NCBI GenBank assembly: GCA_018065695.1
Contig: JAGHST010000050.1
Coordinates: 1-33,341 of the forward strand
DNA from: Candidatus Cacconaster caballi
Lineage (GTDB): Bacteria; Bacteroidota; Bacteroidia; Bacteroidales; UBA932
DNA: 33,341 nucleotides
Direction of reading: 5' to 3'
Position numbers and translations under genes: made by a program. A model generated the notes under the pieces. It worked only from the letters and a program-made list of their open reading frames with translations, was not told the DNA's origin and ran no database searches. This document shows positions 8,277-17,018 of this stretch, in pieces. The number at the start of each line of letters is the position of its first letter. The stretch's first letter is position 1.

Positions 8277-11200
8277 TTAGAATGTAAGCTGAACGCCGAA
8301 TGAGTAAGTGCGCATGAGAGGATCCACGCGGCCCCAGTCGTAATTGCTCTTTTCATTGATTTCAGGGTCAATGCCGAGACCTTTGTTATGGTTGATAAGG
8401 TCGATAGCATTGTTGATGGTACCATACACTCTGATTTTCTCGATAGAGATCTTGCGAGTGGCTTTCTGAGGGATAGTGTATCCGAGGGTGATGTTCTTCA
8501 GACGGAGATATGCCATATTGAGGATATATCTTGACTGAGGATAGAAGTTGTAGCGGCCTGTCTGAAGGATATTTGAAGAAGCCTTGCCCTGGCTGCCTTC
8601 ACCCGGGTAGAGACGAGGCTGTGTGTGGCTCTGGTCGATTGTACCTGTGCCTGCGATAGCTTTCTCGATTTCTGCATTGCTTACATAGTCCATCTGAGAT
8701 GCGTAGATGGCATCTGCACCACGTGAGTAAGGCATTACGAACTGAGAGACTGTCCAGATGTCACGTTTGCCCACGCCCTGGAAATAGAGGTCGAGGTCAA
8801 AGCCGTTCCAGCTTGCGCCGGCGCGGAGTGAATACTGGAAGCGCGGCTGGCTGTTACCAATCTTGATAAGGTCGCCGTGGTCCTCTTCTGTACCTTTGCC
8901 CCAGTCGATCTTACCATCGTTGTTCTTGTCGACGAACTTGATGTCACCTGTCTGGAACTTGAAGCTGCCGCTTTCGAGAGCTGTCTGGTCAAGGCTGGCT
9001 ACGTCAGCAGGATTTGCGAAGTAACCTGCGGTTTCGAAACCCCAGATGTCTCCGTAGGTCTTGCCTGAATATGTAGTGTTGAGCAGAGGGTTGTCGTTAT
9101 CCCAGTGTGTTACGACTGTAGTGAAGTCTGAAAGGTTTCCGATAGCGTAAACGTTCCAGTTGCCGAAAGTCTTGTGCCAATCGAGGGTGAGTTCCCAACC
9201 GCGTGAGCGGAGGTTACCTGCATTCTGCTTTGCAGCGCCGGTACCGATTACTGCAGGGAGGGTCTTGCCAGGAGCAAGCATACCGATGGTCTCTCTCTGG
9301 AACCAGTCGAAGGTTACGTTGAATTCTCCATTGAAGAAGCCCATATCGAGACCTACGTCTGTAGTGTTGATTGTTTCCCAGGTAAGGGTAGGGTCAACCA
9401 TTGAAGGCATTGAGAAGTAGCTGTACTTTGAAGAGCCTGTTCCGAGCCAGTTGACTGCATTTGACTGCTTTGACATAGTCTCGAGGAATACGTCAGTACC
9501 GATTTCCTGGTTACCGATTGAACCGTAGGAAGCGCGGAGTTTCAGGTTGCTGATAACATCCTTGGCGTTCTGGAAGAAAGATTCCTCTGAAATTCTCCAA
9601 CCTGCGGATACTGAAGGGAAGAATGCCCAGCGGTGCAGTTTAGGGAACTTGGATGAACCGTCATAACGGCCGTTGAGCTCGATGAAATAACGGTTGTCGA
9701 AGTTGTAGTTGATTCTTCCGAAGAAACCTGCTGAACCCTGATGGGTGTGGCTCTGTGTGTAAGAGTAGAATGTAGGGGTCAGTGCAAGTTCAGGGAGGTT
9801 AGGATCCTGGATATCGTGGTTCTCATAGTAGAGATACTGATAGTCGGACTCGTCTGCGTTGAAACCGAGCATTGCGGTGAAGTTGTGCTTGCCACCCCAG
9901 GTTGCTTCGTATTTACCGTAGATATTGGTGTTGTATCCGTAGGTGAATGAGCGGTCTGTCTCAACGAAAGTCGAGCTGCCCATATTTGCTGCAGCGAGAG
10001 TGCCGTCTGCGTTCTTGATGTTGCTCCAGGTGTTGACCAGATAAGAGTCAAGACCTACGCCCTTGTACTGGGTGTTCTTGAACAGATAAGTGAAGTCAGC
10101 ATTGAGAGTGAGGCCTTTTGTGAAGGTGATGGTGGTGAAGGCGCCGAGACGGAGGTTGCGGGTCTTGTCGTAAGAGTCACCTGCAGTCTTGCGGTAGCCG
10201 ATCATGTTTCGTGCATCAACCTGATTGCCGTCTTCATCCTCGAAGTAGCCCCAAGGACCGAACATTGAACCCCATCTCCACATATATGTGTAGTTTGCCT
10301 GACGCATATACGGGTAAGTGTATTTCTTTTCAGAGTAGTTGACACGGGTTCCGACCTTCAGCCATTTGGTTATCTGAGAGCTGAGGTTCACGTTTGCAGT
10401 GAATCTTGAAACCTTGTCAGGGTTGAAGTTAACAAGGCCCTGCTCCTGGTTGTAACCGAAAGACATATAATAGTTGGTCTTGCCGGTGCTGCCCTGGATA
10501 GCGATGCTGTGGTTCTGTGAAGGGGTTGCATTGTTGAACATGATGCCATTGACATCCCAGTCTGCCACATAGCTGGCCTGACGGCTTCCTGCCGGGAAGA
10601 AGTAGTCATCGCCTTCAATCATCTTGCGGTAGCCAGACTTCTTTCCGTGCTTGTTCTGCCAAGCAATTGCTGCTGCCTGATATTCAGGAGAGTTGAAGTA
10701 CATACCGAAGAGTTCAGGGTCTGCCTTGATGTTTTCATTTGCATCGCAGAATGCATACATCTGGTTGACGACGGTGTCATAGTCAGGAAGGTTTGTTGCC
10801 TGGCTCCAGCCGAAGTTGTTGTTGTATGTCACTGAGAATTTTTCTTCCTGCTGAGAGCCGCTCTTTGTTGTGATGAGAACGACGCCGAATGCAGCGCGGG
10901 TACCGTAGATTGAGGTAGAAGCGGCATCCTTAAGGATGGAAATCTTCTCAATGTCGTTTGGATTGAGGTAATTGATATTGTCAATTGGCACTCCGTCAAC
11001 TACATAGAGAGGCGGTGTGTTGCTTGTGGTCAATGTACCGATACCACGGATGGAGATTGACGGGTCATCGTTGATGTTACCGGAAGTGTTGAGGATTGTA
11101 AGACCAGGAACTGCACCCTGAAGAGCTTTGCTGAGGGATGCGGTAGGTTTTGAATCCAATGTCTTGGTGACATCGACTGTTGAAACGGCGCCGGTCAGGT

Positions 11201-11561
11201 TTGCCCTGCTCTGTGTGCCGTAACCGACTACGACGACATCGTCAAGGAACATAGTGTCATCTTCAAGGGTAGCGTCGATGACGGCTCTACCGTTGACAGC
11301 CACTGTAAGATCCTTGTAGCCCATACAAGAGAATACGAGGCTTCCCTTTGAAGGAGCCGTAAGCTTGTATGCGCCAAGGCCGTCTGTTGTTGCTCCGGTG
11401 TTTGTTCCCGCAATGAGAACATAAGCACCTACAACAGGCTCGCCAGCTTTGTCGGTAACTTTACCGCTTACGCTGACATTCTGAGCCCACATTGTGCCTG
11501 CTGAGAGGACCAATGCGAACATAGCTACGAAAGCATAGCCAAGTTTTTTGGAAACTGACAT
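8277..11561 (-). CDS. SusC/RagA family TonB-dependent outer-membrane transporter
   Basis: 1094 residues. The signal peptide is ended by MWAQ near residue 27, then a carboxypeptidase-regulatory-like domain (about 30-105) and a TonB-box-like DDVVVVGYGTQ (about 107-117). The plug domain has ISIRGIGTL and PLYVVDGVPIDN and is followed by KISILKDAAS. The C-terminal barrel ends in a terminal Phe. This is the most common SusC form, unlike the first pair in this window. It is first in a minus-strand unit with the SusD-like gene. A hairpin terminator from the gene upstream lies in its leader, so it probably has its own promoter, but no convincing one was found. The ligand is unpredictable from sequence. 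Confidence 0.95.
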   Translation of the reverse strand: MSVSKKLGYAFVAMFALVLSAGTMWAQNVSVSGKVTDKAGEPVVGAYVLIAGTNTGATTDGLGAYKLTAPSKGSLVFSCMGYKDLTVAVNGRAVIDATLEDDTMFLDDVVVVGYGTQSRANLTGAVSTVDVTKTLDSKPTASLSKALQGAVPGLTILNTSGNINDDPSISIRGIGTLTTSNTPPLYVVDGVPIDNINYLNPNDIEKISILKDAASTSIYGTRAAFGVVLITTKSGSQQEEKFSVTYNNNFGWSQATNLPDYDTVVNQMYAFCDANENIKADPELFGMYFNSPEYQAAAIAWQNKHGKKSGYRKMIEGDDYFFPAGSRQASYVADWDVNGIMFNNATPSQNHSIAIQGSTGKTNYYMSFGYNQEQGLVNFNPDKVSRFTANVNLSSQITKWLKVGTRVNYSEKKYTYPYMRQANYTYMWRWGSMFGPWGYFEDEDGNQVDARNMIGYRKTAGDSYDKTRNLRLGAFTTITFTKGLTLNADFTYLFKNTQYKGVGLDSYLVNTWSNIKNADGTLAAANMGSSTFVETDRSFTYGYNTNIYGKYEATWGGKHNFTAMLGFNADESDYQYLYYENHDIQDPNLPELALTPTFYSYTQSHTHQGSAGFFGRINYNFDNRYFIELNGRYDGSSKFPKLHRWAFFPSVSAGWRISEESFFQNAKDVISNLKLRASYGSIGNQEIGTDVFLETMSKQSNAVNWLGTGSSKYSYFSMPSMVDPTLTWETINTTDVGLDMGFFNGEFNVTFDWFQRETIGMLAPGKTLPAVIGTGAAKQNAGNLRSRGWELTLDWHKTFGNWNVYAIGNLSDFTTVVTHWDNDNPLLNTTYSGKTYGDIWGFETAGYFANPADVASLDQTALESGSFKFQTGDIKFVDKNNDGKIDWGKGTEEDHGDLIKIGNSQPRFQYSLRAGASWNGFDLDLYFQGVGKRDIWTVSQFVMPYSRGADAIYASQMDYVSNAEIEKAIAGTGTIDQSHTQPRLYPGEGSQGKASSNILQTGRYNFYPQSRYILNMAYLRLKNITLGYTIPQKATRKISIEKIRVYGTINNAIDLINHNKGLGIDPEINEKSNYDWGRVDPLMRTYSFGVQLTF

Positions 11562-11616
11562 AGATGTAAGTTTTTTTAGTTAAAAATTTTACCTGACGCT
11601 TCCGGTTTCAAAAGCA

Positions 11617-11648
11617 ACAGCGGAGAACTCCGTGGAATTCTCCGCTGT
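11617..11648 (-). terminator. Hairpin downstream of the membrane-protein gene, upstream of susC
   Basis: A perfect 11-pair stem (11617-11627 with 11638-11648) with a 10-base loop. It starts 29 bases past the stop of the gene ending at 11678 (minus strand) and is followed in that direction by TGCTTTTG, a weak T run. It is best read as the terminator of that gene. Because it also lies 56 bases before the susC start, an attenuator role is possible. Confidence 0.6.
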
Positions 11649-11677
11649 CATATAACAAAAAGTCCGTAGATGGACGT

Positions 11678-12736
11678 TTACTGCTCGGCGCGGGCCATTG
11701 CCTCTTCGAAATCCGGAGTACCCTTCCAGACCTCGTGGGTATATGGGTTGATGCCCTGTGCCTTGGCGCGCTTTATTATGAAGCCCAGAACCAGCACATT
11801 GGCAACCAGAGCGAGTATCGCCACGATGCCCTGTGCTACCGGAGAGCCAAGAGCAGGCTGAACTGCAGGGTTGGAAAGGTCGATAGCCATTGTGTTCTGC
11901 GCATATTCTGCACCGTATATTACAGGAAGAGTCGAGAACTTGGTTCCAACCTGGAACAGAGGCACTACCTGAGCGAACATACACCAGATGGCCAGAGTGT
12001 TGGCACGGTTCTGAATCCAACCGCCCTTGTTCCACAGCATAGCGGCGAATGTCGGAGCTGCAAGAAGCGCGAGTCCGCAGTACCAAGAGTGGGTAGGAAG
12101 GTTCAGGTATGTGTAGGTGAAATTCCAAATGTCATAAGCGATTATGAAGGAGAATGTCATATCAGGCCACAGCATATCCTGCCTGTTCTTATCCTTGGAA
12201 CTGTAGATGCCCCACCAGCCTGTCATACAGAGAATGTTGAGAATGCCGGCAATGCCGTTGAGCCAGTTCCACCATCCGCCATAGAGCCACACACCTTCGC
12301 TTGAATACCACCATCCGCCGGTGAAGCCGCCTTTGATGGCCGATTCGAAATCGGAGCCGACTGCAATCAGGATATTGAGTGCGACGATGATGAAAGGAAA
12401 CGGCTTGAACCATTCCTTTGCACCGATGCCCCATTTGTATTTGAGCATCATGAAACCGATACATCCTGCAGTTGCGGCATAAAGTTTCGCATAGTGGAAC
12501 CATCCGTTCATATAGACGTGTGTCGGATTGTTCAAAGCCCATTCTGCACCGCAGGAAGCACCGACGGCGATTGCAATGAAGTAGGCTGTCAGAGCCAAAG
12601 GCACCACCAGAAAGAAGAATATTCCTCCGGCCTTCGTGCGACGTGCTATCTCATTGGTGACAATGAGGCTGACGAATACCAGCAACCATCCCAGAAGCTG
12701 GTACATCGAGAAATCTCCATAAAGATGGAATAACAT
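11678..12736 (-). CDS. Polytopic inner-membrane protein of unknown function (DUF5692-like)
   Basis: 352 residues with about eight or nine hydrophobic spans (for example residues 11-28, 38-60 and later stretches) and many Trp/Gly-rich loops (GGWWYSSEG, GGWWNWLNG, TGWWGIY). The C-terminal tail after the last span is hydrophilic and likely cytoplasmic. I recognise the overall pattern as that of proteins labelled DUF5692, but from memory only. No transporter or enzyme motif is evident. The first ATG is used here; Met11 (MYQLLGWLL) is an alternative start and leaves an equally good first membrane span. The gene stands alone, divergent from the FeS flavoprotein gene 101 bases away and separated from susC by a hairpin. 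Confidence 0.6.
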   Translation of the reverse strand: MLFHLYGDFSMYQLLGWLLVFVSLIVTNEIARRTKAGGIFFFLVVPLALTAYFIAIAVGASCGAEWALNNPTHVYMNGWFHYAKLYAATAGCIGFMMLKYKWGIGAKEWFKPFPFIIVALNILIAVGSDFESAIKGGFTGGWWYSSEGVWLYGGWWNWLNGIAGILNILCMTGWWGIYSSKDKNRQDMLWPDMTFSFIIAYDIWNFTYTYLNLPTHSWYCGLALLAAPTFAAMLWNKGGWIQNRANTLAIWCMFAQVVPLFQVGTKFSTLPVIYGAEYAQNTMAIDLSNPAVQPALGSPVAQGIVAILALVANVLVLGFIIKRAKAQGINPYTHEVWKGTPDFEEAMARAEQ

Positions 12737-12797
12737 AAGATTGAATTATATTAATTGGTAATTGAAGTGTCACCGAATACTACCGCAAATTACAAAT

Positions 12798-12813
12798 TAT
12801 TTTTGTAAGTTTG
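12798..12813 (+). promoter_or_regulatory. Putative -7 elements for the FeS flavoprotein-hypA unit
   Basis: Two adjoining perfect matches to TAnnTTTG, at 12798-12805 and 12806-12813, lie 24-32 bases before the ATG at 12838. No TTTG is seen at the usual -33 spacing for either one. The downstream copy would give a leader of about 18 bases. Confidence 0.45.
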
Positions 12814-12837
12814 TGAAAGATATTCAATTTATTTACT

Positions 12838-15684
12838 ATGCCGGACATTTCAAACAAATTCGTCCCTGCCCATAAAGGTGACAAGAACCCCAATAAGAAA
12901 CTTCTCAAATTCGTCAGAAAAGTAACCGACCGCGTCCCGGGTAAAATCAAAGGCATTACCACCTACGATCCGGAATATTGGGGACTGGCCTGCATTTTCG
13001 AGGATGAGATGGACTCGAAAACAAGAGAAGCGGCGCTTGACCTGCTGCTGGATGTGGTTTCGAAGAAGTTCATGAGAGTTCGTGAACACCGTCCCTACAG
13101 GATACTCGTCGAATGGAATCATAAAAAGCACTACACGGAGAGCGACGAAGAGTTCGATGCCCTGCTGGATAAACTGGCATATTTCGGAATGCTGGAATAT
13201 GACTACGGTGACAAATATACGAAGGACGGTCCGGTGGAAGGGACGACCTACAACAGGGAGGACAGGGAATATTGGGTTCCCCTCTTTGTACCGGGTTCGG
13301 CCGAATATACCAATATGAACACGGAGTTGATGGACCGTCATCCGGAGCTTGCAATGTTCTTCGAGCGCATGACATTCCTCCCTCTGGAAAAAATTACACC
13401 GATGGTACCTCCGGGAGGAGCCGGCATAGGAATGCACGTCATTCCTGTAGAGAAAGCTATCTCTATGGAGAGCCAATCTATTGATATAGAACATATTTCA
13501 TATTGGTTAAAAAAATATGAAGGCCACATCGGCGCAGCAATATGTTCCTGCCGCTACGGCCGCAAGAAATTGGACGAAGGATGTGCCGACGATTACCACG
13601 ACTGGTGCATCGCAGTCGGAGATATGGCTGATTACTGCCGTGAGACAGGACGCGGACGCGATATCACGTACGAAGAGGCGATGGAAATTTTCAAGCGGGC
13701 CGAGGACAACGGATACGTACACCAGATAACAAACATCGACGGTGAAGGCAAGATATTCGCCATCTGCAACTGCAATGTCAAGATATGCAACGCCTTACGA
13801 ACTTCTCAGCTATTCAATACCCCGAATCTGTCGCGCAGCGCATACGTTGCCAGGGTGGAGAAGGACAAATGCGTCGCCTGCGGCCGATGCGTGGAATATT
13901 GCCCTGCCGGCGCAGTAAAACTCGGTCAGAAACTCTGCACCTCGCACGGAGAAATACAATATCCTAAGCATGAATTGCCTGACGATCACAAATGGGGAGT
14001 GGAAAAATGGGATGAAGATTACCGCGACAAGAATCGCATAAATTGCTATCCGACCGGAACAGCCCCATGCAAGACTGCCTGCCCTGCTCACATTGCAGTA
14101 CAAGGCTATCTGAAGAAGGCCGCCGAAGGCAAATACAAGGAAGCACTCGAACTGATTAAAAGGGAGAATCCGTTCCCGGCTGTATGCGGGCGCATATGCA
14201 ACAGGAGGTGTGAAGACGCCTGCACACGAGGGACAATAGATAAGCCTATCGCAATAGATGCTGTCAAGAAGTTCATCGCTCAGCAGGACCTGAAAGCAGA
14301 AACACGCTTCGTTCCAGAAATAGTAATCGGCTCTAACAGAGGACGCTGGAAGGAGAAAATCGCCATTGTCGGCGGAGGTCCGGCCGGCTTGTCCTGCGCT
14401 TATTTCCTTGCAACGATGGGATACTGCCCGACAGTGTTCGAAAAGAATGAAGAACCGGGAGGTATGCTCCGCTACGGTATTCCTTCATATAAGTTGGAAA
14501 AAGATGTCATCGCCGCCGAGATTGATATAATGAAAGAAATCGGAGTGGAAATCAAAACCGGAGTAGAAGTCGGCAAGGATGTTACCATCGCTCAGTTGCG
14601 CGAACAGGGCTTCGTAGGCTTCTATGTGGCCATCGGCTGCAGCGCAGGCCGTCTGCCGGGCATCCCCGGAGAAAATCTGGAGGGCATCGGCACTGCCATC
14701 AGTTTCCTGCACGAGGCCAATACAGGAAAGGTGAAACTAAGTGGTGATGTGGTTGTTGTGGGAGGAGGCAACGTTGCCGTAGATGCAGCCCGCGTAGCAA
14801 AGAGAAGCGGAGCCGCGAGCGTTACTATGGTATCTCTGGAGACGGAAGAGATTATGCCCGCCTCACCGGAAGAAAGGCGTGAAGCCACAGAAGACGGCAT
14901 AGTTTTCAAATGCGGATGGGGGCCGAAAGAAATCCTTGGCGACAAAACGGCAGAAGGCATTGTATTCAAGAAATGTACGTCCGTATTCGATGATGAGCAC
15001 CGTTTCTCCCCGAAATATGATGAAGAGCAGTTGTTGACACTCAATGCCGGTACCATCATCTTTGCCATAGGACAAACCGTAGTGCTCGGCGACCTGCTTG
15101 AGGGAACAAAGGTCGAATTCGCTCGCGGAGTGTTCCCGATAGCGGACAAACTCACCTATCAGACGGCACAGGAAGACATATTCGTGGGCGGAGACTGCTA
15201 TACGGGTCCAAAGTTCGCCATCGATGCCATCGCTGCCGGCAAGGAAGCGGCCGAATCCCTGCACAGGTTCGTGCAGCACGGCCATATGACCATCGGGCGC
15301 AACCGCAGGGATTTCATCGAACTTGACAAATCAGACATTGTCGTTCCTTCATACGACAACTCATCGCGCCAGGAAGCCGGAAAAGAGCCTCAGAGCGATC
15401 CTTTCCGCGACTACCACAAAACTCTCACCGAGGAGCAGGTAAGGAAGGAAACAGCAAGGTGTCTGTCCTGCGGTGCATCGGTCGTTGACCCTAACAAATG
15501 CATCGGTTGCGGTGTTTGCACCACAAAGTGCGCCTTCGATGCCATACATCTGCACAGGGAATTGCCTGAAGCAAGCAAACTTACCGTATCAGAAGACAAG
15601 TTCGGTGAAATATTGCCATACATCTTCAAACGCAGCAAAGCCATCAGAATCAGGCAGAAAGCTGATAAAAAGAAGGAACGGTAA
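12838..15684 (+). CDS. Multi-cluster iron-sulfur FAD/NAD(P)-dependent oxidoreductase (GltD/NfnB-like core)
   Basis: 948 residues, about twice the length of a GltD-type subunit. Residues 1-330 form an N-terminal region with two Cys groups (C236/C238 and C310/C312/C317) of the kind found beside ferredoxin domains in anaerobes. A ferredoxin motif CX2CX2CX3CP follows at 345-355. The GltD-type region has C411, C415, C450, C454, C458 and C462, then an FAD Rossmann motif GGGPAG (512-517) and a nucleotide-binding GGGNVA (642-647). A C-terminal ferredoxin segment has C875, C878 and CX2CX2CX3C at 888-898. It should be a soluble electron hub between NAD(P)H and a low-potential carrier. The physiological partner is unknown. 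hypA starts six bases after its stop, so the two are probably cotranscribed, linking it to nickel metabolism by context only. Confidence 0.85.
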   Translation: MPDISNKFVPAHKGDKNPNKKLLKFVRKVTDRVPGKIKGITTYDPEYWGLACIFEDEMDSKTREAALDLLLDVVSKKFMRVREHRPYRILVEWNHKKHYTESDEEFDALLDKLAYFGMLEYDYGDKYTKDGPVEGTTYNREDREYWVPLFVPGSAEYTNMNTELMDRHPELAMFFERMTFLPLEKITPMVPPGGAGIGMHVIPVEKAISMESQSIDIEHISYWLKKYEGHIGAAICSCRYGRKKLDEGCADDYHDWCIAVGDMADYCRETGRGRDITYEEAMEIFKRAEDNGYVHQITNIDGEGKIFAICNCNVKICNALRTSQLFNTPNLSRSAYVARVEKDKCVACGRCVEYCPAGAVKLGQKLCTSHGEIQYPKHELPDDHKWGVEKWDEDYRDKNRINCYPTGTAPCKTACPAHIAVQGYLKKAAEGKYKEALELIKRENPFPAVCGRICNRRCEDACTRGTIDKPIAIDAVKKFIAQQDLKAETRFVPEIVIGSNRGRWKEKIAIVGGGPAGLSCAYFLATMGYCPTVFEKNEEPGGMLRYGIPSYKLEKDVIAAEIDIMKEIGVEIKTGVEVGKDVTIAQLREQGFVGFYVAIGCSAGRLPGIPGENLEGIGTAISFLHEANTGKVKLSGDVVVVGGGNVAVDAARVAKRSGAASVTMVSLETEEIMPASPEERREATEDGIVFKCGWGPKEILGDKTAEGIVFKKCTSVFDDEHRFSPKYDEEQLLTLNAGTIIFAIGQTVVLGDLLEGTKVEFARGVFPIADKLTYQTAQEDIFVGGDCYTGPKFAIDAIAAGKEAAESLHRFVQHGHMTIGRNRRDFIELDKSDIVVPSYDNSSRQEAGKEPQSDPFRDYHKTLTEEQVRKETARCLSCGASVVDPNKCIGCGVCTTKCAFDAIHLHRELPEASKLTVSEDKFGEILPYIFKRSKAIRIRQKADKKKER

Positions 15685-15690
15685 CAGACT

Positions 15691-16062
15691 ATGCACGAAC
15701 TTGGAATAGTCTTCTACATCATCAGGGACGTGAAAAAGGTCGCTGAAGAAAATCATTGCGGACGCATCTCAAAAGTAGTTATGGACATTGGAGAGGTGTC
15801 GACAGTGGTGCCGCATCTTCTGACTGACTGCTGGGAATGGGCCGTAAAGAAAGAAGAACTGCTTGAGGGATGCAGGCTTGAAATAAATACAACGCCGGCA
15901 GTGACTTTCTGCGAAGACTGCAAACGCGAATACGACACCGTCAAGCACGGAAAGACCTGCCCCTATTGCAAAGGAGGGAACACCTGGTTGCTTAGGGGCA
16001 ATGAGGTGGAGATAAAGGAGATTGAGGTCAGCGGCTCTGATGGCGGAGCACCGGAGACTTGA
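15691..16062 (+). CDS. hypA: HypA-like nickel metallochaperone
   Basis: 123 residues, slightly longer than the usual 113-118. It begins with the required Met-His-Glu (His2 and the N-terminus bind nickel). Two CXXC pairs, C74/C77 and C90/C93, form the structural zinc site. The C-terminal LRGNEVEIKEIEV strand is also typical. HypA delivers nickel together with HypB, usually for [NiFe]-hydrogenase maturation. Here it follows the FeS flavoprotein gene by six bases. Its last 35 bases overlap, tail to tail, the end of the 96-residue membrane gene of the hypB operon. No other hyp gene and no hydrogenase or urease structural gene is in the window. Confidence 0.9.
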   Translation: MHELGIVFYIIRDVKKVAEENHCGRISKVVMDIGEVSTVVPHLLTDCWEWAVKKEELLEGCRLEINTTPAVTFCEDCKREYDTVKHGKTCPYCKGGNTWLLRGNEVEIKEIEVSGSDGGAPET

Positions 16063-16318
16063 GCACCACCATTATTGTCCATACCAGTGTCACCACAAGC
16101 GACATCGGTATTCCTACGGTAAGCATCTCTTTCAAGCTGAAGGTGAAAAGCTCTCCGTGAGCGATATGATCTACTATCAATACCAGAGAACCGCCCCATA
16201 GCATCTTCTCAAGTGATGGAAGTTGAGCCTTCCAGACTGAATCGTTGGAATTTTTGGTGGCCCTGCGGCTGATGGTTGTAGCAACGGCCTGAGCAAGAGG
16301 TACTATAAAACAAGACAT
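16028..16318 (-). CDS. Small membrane protein downstream of hypB, function unknown
   Basis: 96 residues with an ATG 11 bases after the hypB stop, the same spacing used within the rest of the operon. Three hydrophobic spans are visible: the N-terminal MSCFIVPLAQAVA, the middle KMLWGGSLVLIVDHIAHGE and the C-terminal MSLVVTLVWTIMVVL. Charged residues between them include an SRRATKN loop and a conserved-looking Asp-His pair inside the middle span. No family name comes to mind, though similar short proteins beside hyp genes seem familiar. Its end overlaps the hypA coding end by 35 bases on the opposite strand. The consistent spacing and membrane pattern argue that it is a real gene, perhaps acting with the nickel chaperones, for example in nickel entry or anchoring. 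That role is inference. Confidence 0.65.
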   Translation of the reverse strand: MSCFIVPLAQAVATTISRRATKNSNDSVWKAQLPSLEKMLWGGSLVLIVDHIAHGELFTFSLKEMLTVGIPMSLVVTLVWTIMVVLKSPVLRHQSR

Positions 16319-16329
16319 AGCGGGTTATA

Positions 16330-17007
16330 TTAATTTTTGTTTTTCCAATTTTTAACTTCGGTCAGCAACCAGTCGGTGAAAGCCTGAACTCCTTCTCCTG
16401 TCTTTGCGCATATTGGCATTACCTTCGCCTTGGGATTGCGCAGATGAATGTTTCTGACACATTCCTCATAATTGAAGTCGAAATAAGGGGCGACGTCGAT
16501 TTTATTGACAAGTACCACGTCACAGATTGAAAACATCAAAGGATACTTCAATGGCTTGTCGTGCCCTTCAGGAACACTGAGTATCATAACGTTGCAACAA
16601 CTGCCCGTATCGAACTCAGCCGGGCATACCAGATTTCCGACATTCTCCAGAATCGCAAGGTCCGTCTCCTGCAACGTCAGATTTTCAAGCCCCTGTCGAG
16701 TCATTTCAGCGTCCAGATGGCACATACCCCCCGTATGAAGTTGTATCGTCTCTATTCCGGTCTCCTCCTTTATTTTTCTGGCATCGACATCGCTGTCGAT
16801 ATCAGCCTCCATCACGGCAATTCCAAGCTTGCCCTTCAGAAGGCTGATAGCGCTTATCAGCGTTGTGGTCTTTCCACTTCCCGGCGACGACATCAGATTC
16901 AGGAGGAACACTCCCCTTTCCTTCAATTCCTTTCTCAAATTGTCGGCATCCCTGTCGTTATCCTCGAAGATACTTTTCTTTATTTCGATTATTCTGACTT
17001 CATCCAT
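16330..17007 (-). CDS. hypB: HypB nickel-incorporation GTPase
   Basis: 225 residues, the short form without an N-terminal His-rich or CXXCGC nickel site. The G-domain is complete: P-loop SPGSGKTT (41-48), the ENVGNLVCP block (121-129) and NKID (168-171). The conserved metal-site residues at the dimer interface are present as C96-H97 (in GGMCHLD) and C128. The protein should hydrolyse GTP to drive nickel handover with HypA. It lies 11 bases behind the C1 peptidase gene and 11 bases before the small membrane gene, so it belongs to the long aro-peptidase operon and not to that of hypA. Identification is firm; the nickel enzyme it serves is not in the window. Confidence 0.93.
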   Translation of the reverse strand: MDEVRIIEIKKSIFEDNDRDADNLRKELKERGVFLLNLMSSPGSGKTTTLISAISLLKGKLGIAVMEADIDSDVDARKIKEETGIETIQLHTGGMCHLDAEMTRQGLENLTLQETDLAILENVGNLVCPAEFDTGSCCNVMILSVPEGHDKPLKYPLMFSICDVVLVNKIDVAPYFDFNYEECVRNIHLRNPKAKVMPICAKTGEGVQAFTDWLLTEVKNWKNKN

Positions 17008-17018
17008 AATTCAGCAAA

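Noticed and set aside
11591-11617. TTTG and TAAAATTT as a promoter for the second susC (-)
   Set aside because: The -7 part lacks the TTTG end and the spacing is 17 bases, short for this group; too weak to list as a feature.
11589-12128. A 179-codon frame overlapping the polytopic membrane gene in another frame
   Set aside because: Its sequence is rich in Ser, Arg, Gly and Cys without domains, runs through the terminator hairpin, and is out of frame with a well-formed membrane protein.
12850-13494. A 214-codon minus-strand frame inside the FeS flavoprotein gene
   Set aside because: It is fully antisense to a conserved region with cysteine motifs and has no family resemblance.
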